Below are positions 24,585 through 33,482 of a DNA stretch of 64,000 nt, piece by piece. Location of the stretch: assembly GCA_964472855.1 (NCBI GenBank), contig CAYYMJ010000011.1, forward strand, positions 1 to 64,000, read 5' to 3'. Origin of the DNA: Tranquillimonas sp964472855. GTDB taxonomy: Bacteria > Pseudomonadota > Alphaproteobacteria > Rhodobacterales > Rhodobacteraceae. A program made the position numbers and the translations under genes. Each line of letters starts with the position of its first letter. Position 1 is the first letter of the stretch. The notes beneath the pieces were generated by a model. That model did no database searches. It had not been told where the DNA came from and was given only the letters and a program-made list of their open reading frames with translations.

Positions 24585-26453
24585 GTGGGCGACAAGACGG
24601 TAACTCTGACGACGGCGCAGGCCATCGTGCGGTGGCTGGCCAGCCAGTATATCGAGGTTGATGGCCAGGAAATGCGGGTTTGCGGCGGCGGCTTTGGCAT
24701 CTTCGGCCATGGCAACGTCACCTGCCTGGGCGAAGCGCTGCATGACCATCGCGACGCGCTTCCGCTGTATCGGGGCCAGAACGAACAAAGCATGGGCTAT
24801 GCCGCCTCGGGCTATGCCAAGCAATGGCTGCGCCAGCGCTTCATGTTCTGCACGGCCTCGGCCGGGCCGGGCACGCTGAACCTTGTCACCGCGTCGGCGT
24901 TGGCCCATGCCAACCGGCTGCCGGTGCTGTTGCTGTGCGGCGACACCTTCCTGACGCGGCTGCCCGACCCGGTGCTGCAGCAGATGGAGAATTTCAACGA
25001 CCCGACCTTCGGCGCCAATGATGCCTTCAAGCCGGTCACCCGCTTTTGGGACCGCATCACCCACCCGGCGCAGGTAATCCAGTCGCTGCCGGCGGCGCTG
25101 GCGACCATGCTGGACCCGGCCGACTGCGGGCCGGCCTTTCTGGGGCTGCCGCAGGATGTGCAGGGCTGGACCTATGATTACCCGCAGGTGTTTTTCGAGA
25201 AAACCGTGCACCGCATCCGGCGCGTGGCGCCAGATGCCGACGAGATCGCCGATGCGGCGGCGCTGTTGCGGTCGGCCGCGCGGCCGATGATCATCGCCGG
25301 CGGTGGCGTGCAATACAGCCGCGCCGTGGCCGAACTGACCGGCTTTGCCGAAACGCATCAGATCCCGGTGGTCGAAACCATCGCCGGGCGGGCCAACCTG
25401 CTGAACGATCACCCGCTCAACATCGGGCCCATCGGGGTCACCGGGTCGAACAGCGCCAATGCCATCGCCGAAAAGGCCGACGTGATCGTTGCGGTTGGAA
25501 CCCGGCTGCAGGATTTCACCACCGGGTCGTGGACCGCGTTCGACAAGGCGGCGCGCTTTGTATCGATCAACGCCGCGCGCCATGACGCGGCCAAGCACCG
25601 GTCGCTGCCAGTGGTGGGCGACGCCCGACTGTCGCTGACGGCGCTGGGCAACGCCATGGCCGGGCATCGCGCCCCCGCCGGCTGGCTGGCGGCGGCGCAG
25701 GACGAACGCAAGGCCTGGAACGTCTATGTCGCCGACAATGTCGCCCATGGTGACAACCGGCCCAATTCCTATGCTCAGGCCATCGGCGTCGTGAACGGGT
25801 TGTGCGACCCGCGCGACCGCGTCGTCGCCTCGGCCGGCGGGCTGCCGGCCGAAGTTACCGCCAACTGGCGGACGCTCGACATCGGCACCGTCGACGTGGA
25901 ATTCGGCTTTTCCTGCATGGGATACGAGATCGCCGGCGCCTGGGGCGCGCGCATCGCCCAGTCACAGCGTGAACCCGACCGCGACACCATCACCTTTTGC
26001 GGCGACGGGTCCTATCTGATGCTGAACTCCGATATCTATTCGTCGGTGCTGAGCCAGAAGAAGCTGATCGTGCTGGTGCTGGACAACGGCGGCTTTGCCG
26101 TCATCAACAAGCTGCAGAACAACACCGGCAACGAAAGCTTCAACAACCTGATCGCCGACTGCCCGACCGTCCCGGCGCCCTTTGCGGTGGATTTTGCGGC
26201 CCACGCCGCCGCCATGGGCGCCACGGCCGAGACCGTGGCCAACCCGGCAGAACTGGTCGCGGCGTTCGGGCGCGCGCAGGCCAGCGACAAGACCTGTGTC
26301 ATCGTCATGCAGGTCGACCCCTACGAAGGCTGGACCAACGAGGGCCACGCCTGGTGGGAGGTCGGCACCCCCCATGTCACCGACAGCGACCGCGTGCGCG
26401 CCGCCCATGTCGAATGGGAGGCGACGCGCCAGCGCCAGCGCCGGGGGGTCTGA
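24585..26453 (+). CDS. iolD: 3D-(3,5/4)-trihydroxycyclohexane-1,2-dione acylhydrolase
   Basis: Thiamine-diphosphate enzyme of 622 residues that opens the cyclohexanedione ring in myo-inositol breakdown, giving 5-deoxy-glucuronate. The N-terminal ThDP domain contains GGGFGIFGHGNV and LPLYRGQNEQSMGYAASGYAK. The C-terminal domain shows the ThDP motif beginning GDGSYLMLNSD and ending near VLDNGGFAVINKLQ. The start is GTG at 24585 with GAAGGAGAGG upstream. Its stop overlaps the iolC start (TGATG). First gene of iolD-iolC-iolB-aldolase, probably repressed by LacI at the adjacent palindrome. Confidence 0.93.
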   Translation: MGDKTVTLTTAQAIVRWLASQYIEVDGQEMRVCGGGFGIFGHGNVTCLGEALHDHRDALPLYRGQNEQSMGYAASGYAKQWLRQRFMFCTASAGPGTLNLVTASALAHANRLPVLLLCGDTFLTRLPDPVLQQMENFNDPTFGANDAFKPVTRFWDRITHPAQVIQSLPAALATMLDPADCGPAFLGLPQDVQGWTYDYPQVFFEKTVHRIRRVAPDADEIADAAALLRSAARPMIIAGGGVQYSRAVAELTGFAETHQIPVVETIAGRANLLNDHPLNIGPIGVTGSNSANAIAEKADVIVAVGTRLQDFTTGSWTAFDKAARFVSINAARHDAAKHRSLPVVGDARLSLTALGNAMAGHRAPAGWLAAAQDERKAWNVYVADNVAHGDNRPNSYAQAIGVVNGLCDPRDRVVASAGGLPAEVTANWRTLDIGTVDVEFGFSCMGYEIAGAWGARIAQSQREPDRDTITFCGDGSYLMLNSDIYSSVLSQKKLIVLVLDNGGFAVINKLQNNTGNESFNNLIADCPTVPAPFAVDFAAHAAAMGATAETVANPAELVAAFGRAQASDKTCVIVMQVDPYEGWTNEGHAWWEVGTPHVTDSDRVRAAHVEWEATRQRQRRGV

Positions 26454-27433
26454 TGACCGGCCTGATCGACGGTATCCGCGGCAACCGCTTTGTCATCTTC
26501 GGACGGGCCGGCATGGACATGTTTGCCGCGCCGGTGGGCACCAAGGCCGAACATGCCGAAACCTTTGAAAGCGGGCTGGGCGGGTCGTCGGCCAATATCG
26601 CGGCGGGCCTGTGCAAGTTCGGCGCCCGTGCGGCGCTGGTGACCTCGGTTTCCGACGATGCCTGCGGGCGATTCTGCATGAACCAGCTGCGCCGCTATGG
26701 CGTGGACACCAGCTATTGCCGCGCCGAGGGCGGCGAATACCGGACCTCGCTGGCGGTGTATGAAAGCACCACCGACGATTTCCAGCTGGTCATCTATCGC
26801 AACGGCGCCGTCGATTTTCAGGTGACCGAGGCCGATGTCGGCCGCGTCGCCTATGGCGACTGGTCGGCGCTGGTCACGGCCGGCACGGTGTTTGCGGCCG
26901 AGCCGTCGCGCGGGTCGACCTTTCGCGCCTTCACGCTGGCCCGGGCCGCCGGGCTGCCGGTGATCTTTGACATCGACTATCGCCCCTATTCCTGGCCCTC
27001 GCCGCAGGTGGCGGCCGATGTCCTCAGCCGTGCGGGCGATGCCAGCGACATGATCGTCGGCAATGACGAGGAATTCGGCTTTATGGCCGGCGGTATCGAA
27101 AGGGGGCTGGACAAGGCCCGAGACCTGGCTGCCGGCGGGCGGCTTGTCGTTTACAAGATGGGCGAAAAGGGGGCGATCACCCTGTTCGAGGGCGACGAGA
27201 TCCGCACCGGCATCTACCCGATCACGGCGCTCAAACCCAACGGGGCCGGCGATGCCTTCATGGCCGGGCTGTTGTCGGGTATTGCGGCCGGGCTGCGCTT
27301 GCGCGACGCGGTGTTGCGCGGGTCGGCCTGCGCCTCGATCGTGGTTTCGCGGCCCGGCTGCGCGGCGGCGATGCCAGACGAGGCCGGCCTGCGCGCCTTC
27401 CTTGCCGGCCACCCCGGCCCAACCGAGGACTAG
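26453..27433 (+). CDS. iolC: 5-dehydro-2-deoxygluconokinase (PfkB family)
   Basis: A 326-residue PfkB-type kinase that phosphorylates 5-dehydro-2-deoxy-D-gluconate. Family motifs: FESGLGGSSANIAAGLCKFG near residues 38-57 and the C-terminal anion-hole motif PNGAGDAFMAGLLSG near 260, whose Asp is the catalytic base. ATG 26453 overlaps the iolD stop by one base. The gene order iolD-iolC-iolB makes the assignment firm. Confidence 0.9.
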   Translation: MTGLIDGIRGNRFVIFGRAGMDMFAAPVGTKAEHAETFESGLGGSSANIAAGLCKFGARAALVTSVSDDACGRFCMNQLRRYGVDTSYCRAEGGEYRTSLAVYESTTDDFQLVIYRNGAVDFQVTEADVGRVAYGDWSALVTAGTVFAAEPSRGSTFRAFTLARAAGLPVIFDIDYRPYSWPSPQVAADVLSRAGDASDMIVGNDEEFGFMAGGIERGLDKARDLAAGGRLVVYKMGEKGAITLFEGDEIRTGIYPITALKPNGAGDAFMAGLLSGIAAGLRLRDAVLRGSACASIVVSRPGCAAAMPDEAGLRAFLAGHPGPTED

Positions 27434-27435
27434 CC

Positions 27436-28293
27436 ATGCACATTGCCCCCCATGACAACCGCAACCAGCCGATCGTCGATGCCGGCGACAGCACGGTGCC
27501 GCTGAACTATTTCAACATCGTCAAGCTGAAGAAGGGCGAGGCATTTGACTATCAGGTGCCGGGCTACGAGACCTGCATCGTTCCCGCCACCGGCACCATT
27601 GACGTGACCGTCGAGGGCGCGCGCTTTGCCTCGGTTGGCAACCGTGGCGAAGATGTCTGGGATGGCGAGCCTGAGGGCGTTTATGTCCCGTCCGGGGCCC
27701 GGGCAACCATGGTCTGTGTGTCTGACGAAACCGAAACCTTCGTGGCCGGGGCCAGATACGACAAGGTGCTTGACCCGTTCGCCGTGCGCCCGGACCAGCT
27801 GGATTTCGTTCAATACGGTTCGGACGACACCAAGACCCACCGCAAGATCAAGCATATCCTGGGCCAGAAACAGCGTGACCGCGTTGGCCGCCTGCTGGTC
27901 AGCGAACTGTTTACCGTTGGCGCCGGCGGCTGGTCGGGGTTTCCCAGCCACAAGCATGACACCGACCGGCGCGACGGCAACGAGGCGCCGATCGAGACCC
28001 GGCATGACGAAACGTATAACTTTCGCTTCAAGCCCAACTGGGGCTCGGGCGTGCAAATGCTGCAACGGGTCGATAACCAGCCCGGCGATGCCTATCACAT
28101 CGTCGACGGCTCGACGGTTTGCCTCGACAACGGGTATCACCCCTGCGCCGCCCTGCCGGGATACCAGATGTATTATTTCACCATCCTTGGCGGCCTGAGC
28201 CAGCGGTCGCTGGTGCAGTTCTTCCAGCCCACGCACGCCTATCAGATCGAAACCATCCCCGGCATCAAAGACATGATCGCGAAGTTCAAATGA
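27436..28293 (+). CDS. iolB: 5-deoxy-glucuronate isomerase
   Basis: A 285-residue cupin-type isomerase that turns 5-deoxy-glucuronate into 5-dehydro-2-deoxy-D-gluconate. Characteristic IolB stretches are visible: GWSGFPSHKHDTD with metal-binding His residues, ETRHDETYNFRFKP, and GYHPCAALPGYQMYYFTILGG. It starts two bases after the iolC stop and overlaps the aldolase start by ATGA. Confidence 0.92.
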   Translation: MHIAPHDNRNQPIVDAGDSTVPLNYFNIVKLKKGEAFDYQVPGYETCIVPATGTIDVTVEGARFASVGNRGEDVWDGEPEGVYVPSGARATMVCVSDETETFVAGARYDKVLDPFAVRPDQLDFVQYGSDDTKTHRKIKHILGQKQRDRVGRLLVSELFTVGAGGWSGFPSHKHDTDRRDGNEAPIETRHDETYNFRFKPNWGSGVQMLQRVDNQPGDAYHIVDGSTVCLDNGYHPCAALPGYQMYYFTILGGLSQRSLVQFFQPTHAYQIETIPGIKDMIAKFK

Positions 28294-29132
28294 CGCTTGC
28301 AACACTTTCACAGGTGCTTCAGCCGGCGCTGAAGCAGGGTCACGCCGTGGCCGGGCTGGTCACGCTGGGTTGGGAAGACATGCGCGCCTTTGTGGCGGCT
28401 GCCGAGGCGGAAAACGCGCCGGTGATCCTGCAGGCGGGCCCGTCGTGCCGGGCGCATACGCCGCTGCCGGTTCTGGGCCGCATGTTCCGCCACCTGGCTG
28501 ACGGTGCCGGCGTGCCGATGGTGGCGCATCTCGACCATGGCTATACCTTCGACGAATGCCGCGAGGCGCTGGACAGCGGCTTTACCTCGCTGATGTTCGA
28601 CGGTTCGCGCAAACCCCTGCAGCAGAATATCGACGAAACCGCCGCCGTGGCCGAACTGGCGCATGCCGCCGGCATCTCGTGCGAGGGCGAGATCGGCTTT
28701 GTCGGCTATTCGGGCGGCGAAGGTTCCGCCGGCACCGACCCGGACGAGGCGGCGGTATTCGCGCGCGAAACCGGGGTCGACGCCATGGCGATCTCGGTCG
28801 GCAACGTGCATTTGCAGCAGAACAAGGAAGGCGGCCTCGACGAACGCCGCATCGCCGCCATAGATGCCGCCACCGATGTTCCGCTGGTCATCCACGGCGG
28901 GTCGGGCGTGCCTGTCGACCAGCGGCGCCGGCTGGCGCGCGAGACGTCGATCTGCAAGTTCAACATCGGGACCGAGCTGCGCATGGCCTTTGGCGCCGCC
29001 CTGCGCACGGCTGTCAACGCCGACCCAGACCGGTTCGACCGCGTTCAGATCCTGAAAGAAACCCATGACCCGGTCGAGGCCGCGGCCCGGGTGGTCATTC
29101 GCGCGCTGGGCGCGCCGCCACAACGGGCATAG
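28290..29132 (+). CDS. Class II aldolase, probable 6-phospho-5-dehydro-2-deoxygluconate aldolase (IolJ-like)
   Basis: A 280-residue zinc-dependent class II aldolase of the fructose-bisphosphate/tagatose-bisphosphate family. Metal and substrate motifs: VAHLDHGYTFDECREALDSG near residues 80-99, GEIGFVGYSGGEG near 133, AISVGNVH near 168, VIHGGSGVP near 200, and CKFNIGTELR near 222. As the last gene of the iol operon it should split 6-phospho-5-dehydro-2-deoxygluconate into dihydroxyacetone phosphate and malonate semialdehyde. No iolA is in the window. Confidence 0.86.
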   Translation: MTLATLSQVLQPALKQGHAVAGLVTLGWEDMRAFVAAAEAENAPVILQAGPSCRAHTPLPVLGRMFRHLADGAGVPMVAHLDHGYTFDECREALDSGFTSLMFDGSRKPLQQNIDETAAVAELAHAAGISCEGEIGFVGYSGGEGSAGTDPDEAAVFARETGVDAMAISVGNVHLQQNKEGGLDERRIAAIDAATDVPLVIHGGSGVPVDQRRRLARETSICKFNIGTELRMAFGAALRTAVNADPDRFDRVQILKETHDPVEAAARVVIRALGAPPQRA

Positions 29133-29244
29133 GGCCGTGCAACGCCGTGGATGATCGCGCCCGCCGGCTTGTCGGTCAGCGTGCGGCACGCGGCCACAGT
29201 GGCCCAAGCCGCGCTGCCCCCAAAGGGCCGCGCGCGACCGGCGC

Positions 29245-29931
29245 TCAGGTGACTAGAACGTCCATTTCACCCAGACCGGCGGCGCACATGGTCATCGTGT
29301 CGCCGCGACTGACCGGGCCAACCCCGGCCGGGGTGCCCGACAGGATGACGTCGCCGGCGGCAAGCGCGAAATACTCCGAGAGATAGGCGATCATCTCTGG
29401 CACCTTCCAGATCATCTGGTTCAGGTCACCCTCTTGCCGGATCGTGCCATTCACCTTCAGCCAGATCGGCCCCGCGTTCAGGTGGCCGGTCCGGGCGACT
29501 GGGTGAATCGGCCCCACCGGTGCCGAGCGTTCGAAGGCCTTGCCAATCTCCCACGGGCGGCCCAGCTTTTTCTGGGCGCCCTGCAGGTCGCGCCGGGTCA
29601 TGTCCAGCGACAGCGCATAGCCGAACACATGTGACAGGGCGTCGGACAGGGCGATGTTGGTGCCGCCCGATTTCAACATCACGGCGACTTCGACCTCATG
29701 ATGCACATCCGACGTGTGCGGCGGATAGGGAAACTGCCCCGACGGGTCGAGGTTGTTGGGGTTCTTCTGGAAAAAGAACGGCGGTTCACGGTCAGGATCG
29801 TGGCCCATCTCGATGGCGTGGGCCGCATAGTTTCGCCCGATGCAATAGACGCGCCGCACGGGAAAGACCTTGCCCGAGCCAGCAATGGGCAGGGCGACGA
29901 CGGGCGGCAGTTCGATGGCAAATTCGGGCAT
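29245..29931 (-). CDS. Fumarylacetoacetate hydrolase family protein, likely fumarylpyruvate hydrolase
   Basis: A 228-residue FAH-fold C-C hydrolase. The segment YCIGRNYAAHAIEMG and EPPFFFQKNPNNLDP are typical of fumarylpyruvate hydrolases of the gentisate pathway (NagK-like). Metal ligands are visible as the two Glu of HHEVEVAVML and the Asp of GYALSLDMTRRDLQ. The start MPEFAIELPPVV at 29931 is preferred over a longer frame because that length matches the family. It is divergent from the GntR gene and may share its control. No gentisate dioxygenase is in the window, so the substrate is inferred from similarity only. Confidence 0.8.
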   Translation of the reverse strand: MPEFAIELPPVVALPIAGSGKVFPVRRVYCIGRNYAAHAIEMGHDPDREPPFFFQKNPNNLDPSGQFPYPPHTSDVHHEVEVAVMLKSGGTNIALSDALSHVFGYALSLDMTRRDLQGAQKKLGRPWEIGKAFERSAPVGPIHPVARTGHLNAGPIWLKVNGTIRQEGDLNQMIWKVPEMIAYLSEYFALAAGDVILSGTPAGVGPVSRGDTMTMCAAGLGEMDVLVT

Positions 29932-30040
29932 CCGGGCCTCTTGGCTGGCAGTTGGCGTCTTACCGGCATAGCGCAAGCGCCAAAAAAGATCAATCGCAAC
30001 CAATTCTGCAAATTCGCCGGTATTTCGCTGAAATTCGAGA

Positions 30041-30087
30041 TTGATCTGGACTTTGATGGACCATTAGTAAAGTATTGGTCGACCAAT
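30041..30087 (+). promoter_or_regulatory. Promoter and GntR-type operator ahead of the GntR gene
   Basis: A plausible sigma-70 promoter: TTGATC (30041-30046), 17 bp, TTAGTA (30064-30069). It is followed at the expected start point by the perfect 14-bp palindrome ATTGGTCGACCAAT (30074-30087), containing the TGGTC...GACCA form usual for FadR/GntR regulators. The position over +1 suggests autorepression. Confidence 0.65.
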
Positions 30088-30101
30088 CGGATTCGTGAGA
30101 C

Positions 30102-30791
30102 GTGCTGAACAAACCCAACAACCCAGACCGTCAACAGGCCGTCGCCCTGCTGCGCGCCTTCATCACCGAAGGCGGATATCGCCCCGGCGACCGCCTTCCG
30201 TCCGAGCGCGAGATGATCGGCAATCTCAACATGTCACGCAACGCGCTGCGCAAGGCACTGGACAGCCTTGAACGTGACGGCGAAATCTGGCGCCACGTGG
30301 GCAAGGGCACCTTCATCGCCGCCCATGGCGGAAGCACCGGCATCGGCACGCTGGCCGAACTGACCAAGCAGGTGACGCCGATCGAGCTGATGCGCGCGCG
30401 CCTGTCGCTGGAACCCGCGATCGCCCGCGAGGCCGCGCTGCACGCCTCGGAAACCGCGCTGGCGGCGGTGCGCGATGCCCGTGACCGCGCGGTCGACGCC
30501 GCCAGCTGGGACGATTACGAGGCCGAGGATGACGCCTTGCACCGGGCCGTGGCTGCCGCGTCGGACAATGTGCTGCTGCTGGCGCTGTTCGACCAGCTGA
30601 ACCAGGTGCGCCGGGCCGTGGCGTGGAACACGGTCGTGCGCAGCTCTGACCGGCCGGCGCGCGACCATTCCAGCTTTGCCGAACATGACCGGCTGATCGA
30701 CGCCATCGCGGCACGGGACCCGGCCGCCGCCCACGCGGCGATGCGCGACCATCTGGGCTCGGTCTCGGCCCGCCTGTTCGGAGAATATTGA
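30102..30791 (+). CDS. GntR-family (FadR/FCD subgroup) transcriptional regulator
   Basis: A 229-residue regulator. The winged HTH covers about residues 8-75 (YRPGDRLPSEREMIGNL, SRNALRKALDSLERDGEI, GKGTFI). The C-terminal FCD all-helical ligand domain carries the usual Asp/His metal positions around DDALHRAVAAASDN and EHDRLIDAIAARDP. The start is GTG 30102, 14 bp after the palindromic operator. It lies 91 bp ahead of an ABC importer operon on the same strand, which it probably controls, and is divergent from the FAH-family gene. Confidence 0.87.
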   Translation: MLNKPNNPDRQQAVALLRAFITEGGYRPGDRLPSEREMIGNLNMSRNALRKALDSLERDGEIWRHVGKGTFIAAHGGSTGIGTLAELTKQVTPIELMRARLSLEPAIAREAALHASETALAAVRDARDRAVDAASWDDYEAEDDALHRAVAAASDNVLLLALFDQLNQVRRAVAWNTVVRSSDRPARDHSSFAEHDRLIDAIAARDPAAAHAAMRDHLGSVSARLFGEY

Positions 30792-30882
30792 CGCAAGGCG
30801 AAAGAGGGCGGGCGCGACAGAAGCCGCAAGGCCGGCGCCGACCATCGGGCAATCGGAAGACCAACACTCAGGGAGAAGACGA

Positions 30883-31857
30883 ATGAAACATTTCATCAAG
30901 AAAGTCGCGGCCACGGCCATCGCGCTGCCCTTGGCATTGGGCCTGTCGGCGGCAAATGCCGACACGATCCGCATCGCTCTGGCCGAAACGCCTTCCGACG
31001 AACTGGCGGCCTTCTTCGTGGCGCTCGACCGGGCCAAGGCCAACGGGCTGGATTACGAATGGACCGCCTTTTCCGACGAAGAGCTTGCCATTCAGGCGGT
31101 TCTCAGCGGTCAGATGGACATTGGCTTTGGCACGCCATACGCCGCGATGCAGCGGTCAAAAGCACCAATCCGGATCGTGTTCCAGCTGTCCAAGCTCAAA
31201 TTCTTCCCGGTCACGACGACCAGATACGGCACGCTTGAAGAACTCGACGGCGAACCGATCCTGCTGCATTCGCGCGGCGGCGGCACCGATTCGATCGCCA
31301 ACGTGATCGAAAGCCGGCTGGGCATCACCTTTGGCGACCGGTCCTATGTGCCCGGTTCGTCCAACCGCGTGGCCGCCCTGCTGGGGGGGCGCGCCGATGC
31401 GACGATCATCGACTTGTCGAACAAGAACAAGCTGATGCGCAGCGAAGCCGCCGGCGACTTCAACGTGCTGCCGATGTTCGAGGTCGACGCCTCTGACGAG
31501 GCGCTGTTCGCCAACCTCGACTGGATCAAGGCCAACGAAGACGCGGTCGACATCTTTGTCGGGGCGCTGGTCAGCGTCTGGCAGGACATGGCCGACGACC
31601 CGACCATGATTCGCCGCGAGACCGACCCCGACGGCCCGATCGGCCAGCTTCCGGCCGAGATCCTGGCCGAACTTGACGGCTTTTACGCCGATGCCGTCGA
31701 AGGTGGCCTTTACGATCCCAACGGCGGTGGCCGCACGGCGGCGATGGCCGACATGGAGTGGTATTCGGCCGCCGGGCAGCTTGAAGGCGACGCCAGCTCG
31801 CTGAATATCGAGGACTTCTGGTATCTCGCCCCGCTCGACAAGGCGGTCATGAACTGA
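30883..31857 (+). CDS. ABC transporter substrate-binding protein, NitT/TauT type
   Basis: A 324-residue periplasmic binding protein with a clear Sec signal peptide (MKHFIKKVAATAIALPLALG, cleavage likely after ANA). The mature domain has the SsuA/NMT1-like pattern (TIRIALAETPSDELAAFFVAL, QAVLSGQMDIGFGTPYAAM). AGGGAGAAG precedes the ATG. It forms an importer with the two permeases and the ATPase that follow. Known substrates of this family include sulfonates, nitrate, thiamine precursors and aromatic acids; next to protocatechuate genes an aromatic acid is plausible but unproven. Confidence 0.86.
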   Translation: MKHFIKKVAATAIALPLALGLSAANADTIRIALAETPSDELAAFFVALDRAKANGLDYEWTAFSDEELAIQAVLSGQMDIGFGTPYAAMQRSKAPIRIVFQLSKLKFFPVTTTRYGTLEELDGEPILLHSRGGGTDSIANVIESRLGITFGDRSYVPGSSNRVAALLGGRADATIIDLSNKNKLMRSEAAGDFNVLPMFEVDASDEALFANLDWIKANEDAVDIFVGALVSVWQDMADDPTMIRRETDPDGPIGQLPAEILAELDGFYADAVEGGLYDPNGGGRTAAMADMEWYSAAGQLEGDASSLNIEDFWYLAPLDKAVMN

Positions 31858-31927
31858 CCGTCCTTCGCCGCCGCGTTTCCCTGTCGGCGCGGCGGCACCT
31901 TTTCCCTGCGTCACGGGCTTGGACGTC

Positions 31928-32689
31928 ATGCTGAACCGCTCACTGCTTCTAAAGCTCTTGTCGGCGCTGCTGCTGTTCGGCGCCTGGGAAATCGCCGGCC
32001 GGGTGCCGGTGAGTTTCGCTTTCCCCACCTTCCTGGAATCGATGTCTGCCCTTGTGGCCATGACGCTGGACGGGTCGATCTTTGCCGCCTATGGCGAAAC
32101 GCTGAAGCCGCTGGTGCTGGGGGTGGCGATTTCCGCCGTGCTCGGCATCGCCATCGGGCTGTGGGTGGGGCTGAACAGCTTCTTCGACTGGCTGTTCTCG
32201 CCGATCTTCATCGTCATGCAGGCGGCCCCGCTTGCGGCGCTGATCCCGCTGCTGGTTCTGGCCTATGGCATCGGGCTGACGTCGAAAACGCTGGTCGTGT
32301 GCATAATGGCCATGCCGGTCATCGTGCTGAACACCTCGACCGCGGTGCGCAACACCCCGGAATCGATGAAGGAAATGGGCCGCGCCTTTCTGGCCAGCGA
32401 TATCGCGATTGTCCTGAAAATCGTCGTCCCCGCCGCCTCGCCCGTCATCTTCGCCGGCCTGCGCCTGGGAATATCCGCCGGCTTCATCGGCGCCATCCTG
32501 TCCGAGTTGAAGATCACGCCGACCGGGGTTGGCGACATCATCACCTACAGCCGGTCGATCGCCGACTACCCCAGCATGTACGCGGCGATCTTTTCGATCA
32601 TCCTGCTCGCGGTCCTGTTCCTGAACCTTCTGGAAAAGCTCGAAGCCGTTCTCTTCAAAGGAAATCAACTTGGCTATGTCTCAGACTGA
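31928..32689 (+). CDS. ABC transporter permease, NitT/TauT type (1)
   Basis: A 253-residue inner-membrane protein with about six hydrophobic helices and the BPD_transp_1 coupling region around MKEMGRAFLASDIAIVLKIV. I chose ATG 31928; an in-frame TTG nine bases upstream is possible. Its 3' end overlaps the ATPase gene, so the two are co-translated. A second, different permease follows the ATPase, so the channel is probably a heterodimer. Confidence 0.84.
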   Translation: MLNRSLLLKLLSALLLFGAWEIAGRVPVSFAFPTFLESMSALVAMTLDGSIFAAYGETLKPLVLGVAISAVLGIAIGLWVGLNSFFDWLFSPIFIVMQAAPLAALIPLLVLAYGIGLTSKTLVVCIMAMPVIVLNTSTAVRNTPESMKEMGRAFLASDIAIVLKIVVPAASPVIFAGLRLGISAGFIGAILSELKITPTGVGDIITYSRSIADYPSMYAAIFSIILLAVLFLNLLEKLEAVLFKGNQLGYVSD

Positions 32690-33473
32690 CCCCAGGGTCG
32701 CCATGGCCGAACCGGTCCATGAAAGCGCGGTGTCCACGCGAAACATCTCGAAGAACTACGGCGATGTCGAAGCACTGCGCGATTTGTCGCTGGAATTTCC
32801 CCGCGGTCAGCTGACATCGCTGCTGGGGCCGTCGGGCTGCGGAAAGACGACGCTGCTGAAGATCATCGCCGGCCTGCTGCAACCCACAAGCGGCGCGGTC
32901 GAGGTCAACGGCAAACCGGTCACCGGCCCCGGTCCCGACCGCGCCTTCGTGTTCCAGGATTTCGCGCTGTTGCCTTGGGCCAACGTGCTGCGCAACGTGT
33001 CCTTCGGGCTGGAGATGCGCGGAGTTGCAAAATCCGAACGAGAAGCCCGCGCAGCCCACTATATAAACCAGGTCGGACTTGCAGGTTTCGAACAATCCTA
33101 TCCGCACGAGCTGTCCGGCGGCATGCGCCAACGCGTCGGCCTTGCCCGGGCGCTGGCCGTCGATGCCGAGGTTCTGCTGATGGACGAACCCTTCTCGGCG
33201 GTCGACGAACAGACCCGGCGCAAGTTTCAGGAAGACCTGCTGTCGCTGGTCCAGAACGAGAACAAGACCTTCATCTTCGTCACCCACTCGATCGAAGAGG
33301 CGGTCTATGTCTCGGACCAGATTGCCATTCTCCTGCCGCGCCCCAGCCGCGTGAGCGAGATCATCCGCCCCTCAAGTTTCCGCGACAGGGGCGTCGAAAA
33401 TATCCGGCGCGACAGCGAATATCTCGACATCGTCGACCGGATCTGGGCCTCGCTCAGGTCCTATGTCGAATAG
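32670..33473 (+). CDS. ABC transporter ATP-binding protein, NitT/TauT type
   Basis: A 267-residue ATPase. Walker A GPSGCGKTTLLK lies near residues 53-64, the signature LSGGMRQRVGLARAL near 148-162, Walker B VLLMDEPFSAVDEQT directly after it, and the switch His in FVTHSIEEA. The ribosome-binding site AAAGGA sits seven bases before TTG 32670 but 13 before the in-frame ATG at 32676, so I prefer the TTG; the difference is two residues. It powers the importer encoded by the surrounding genes. Confidence 0.87.
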   Translation: MAMSQTDPRVAMAEPVHESAVSTRNISKNYGDVEALRDLSLEFPRGQLTSLLGPSGCGKTTLLKIIAGLLQPTSGAVEVNGKPVTGPGPDRAFVFQDFALLPWANVLRNVSFGLEMRGVAKSEREARAAHYINQVGLAGFEQSYPHELSGGMRQRVGLARALAVDAEVLLMDEPFSAVDEQTRRKFQEDLLSLVQNENKTFIFVTHSIEEAVYVSDQIAILLPRPSRVSEIIRPSSFRDRGVENIRRDSEYLDIVDRIWASLRSYVE

Positions 33474-33482
33474 GGGCCGGCC

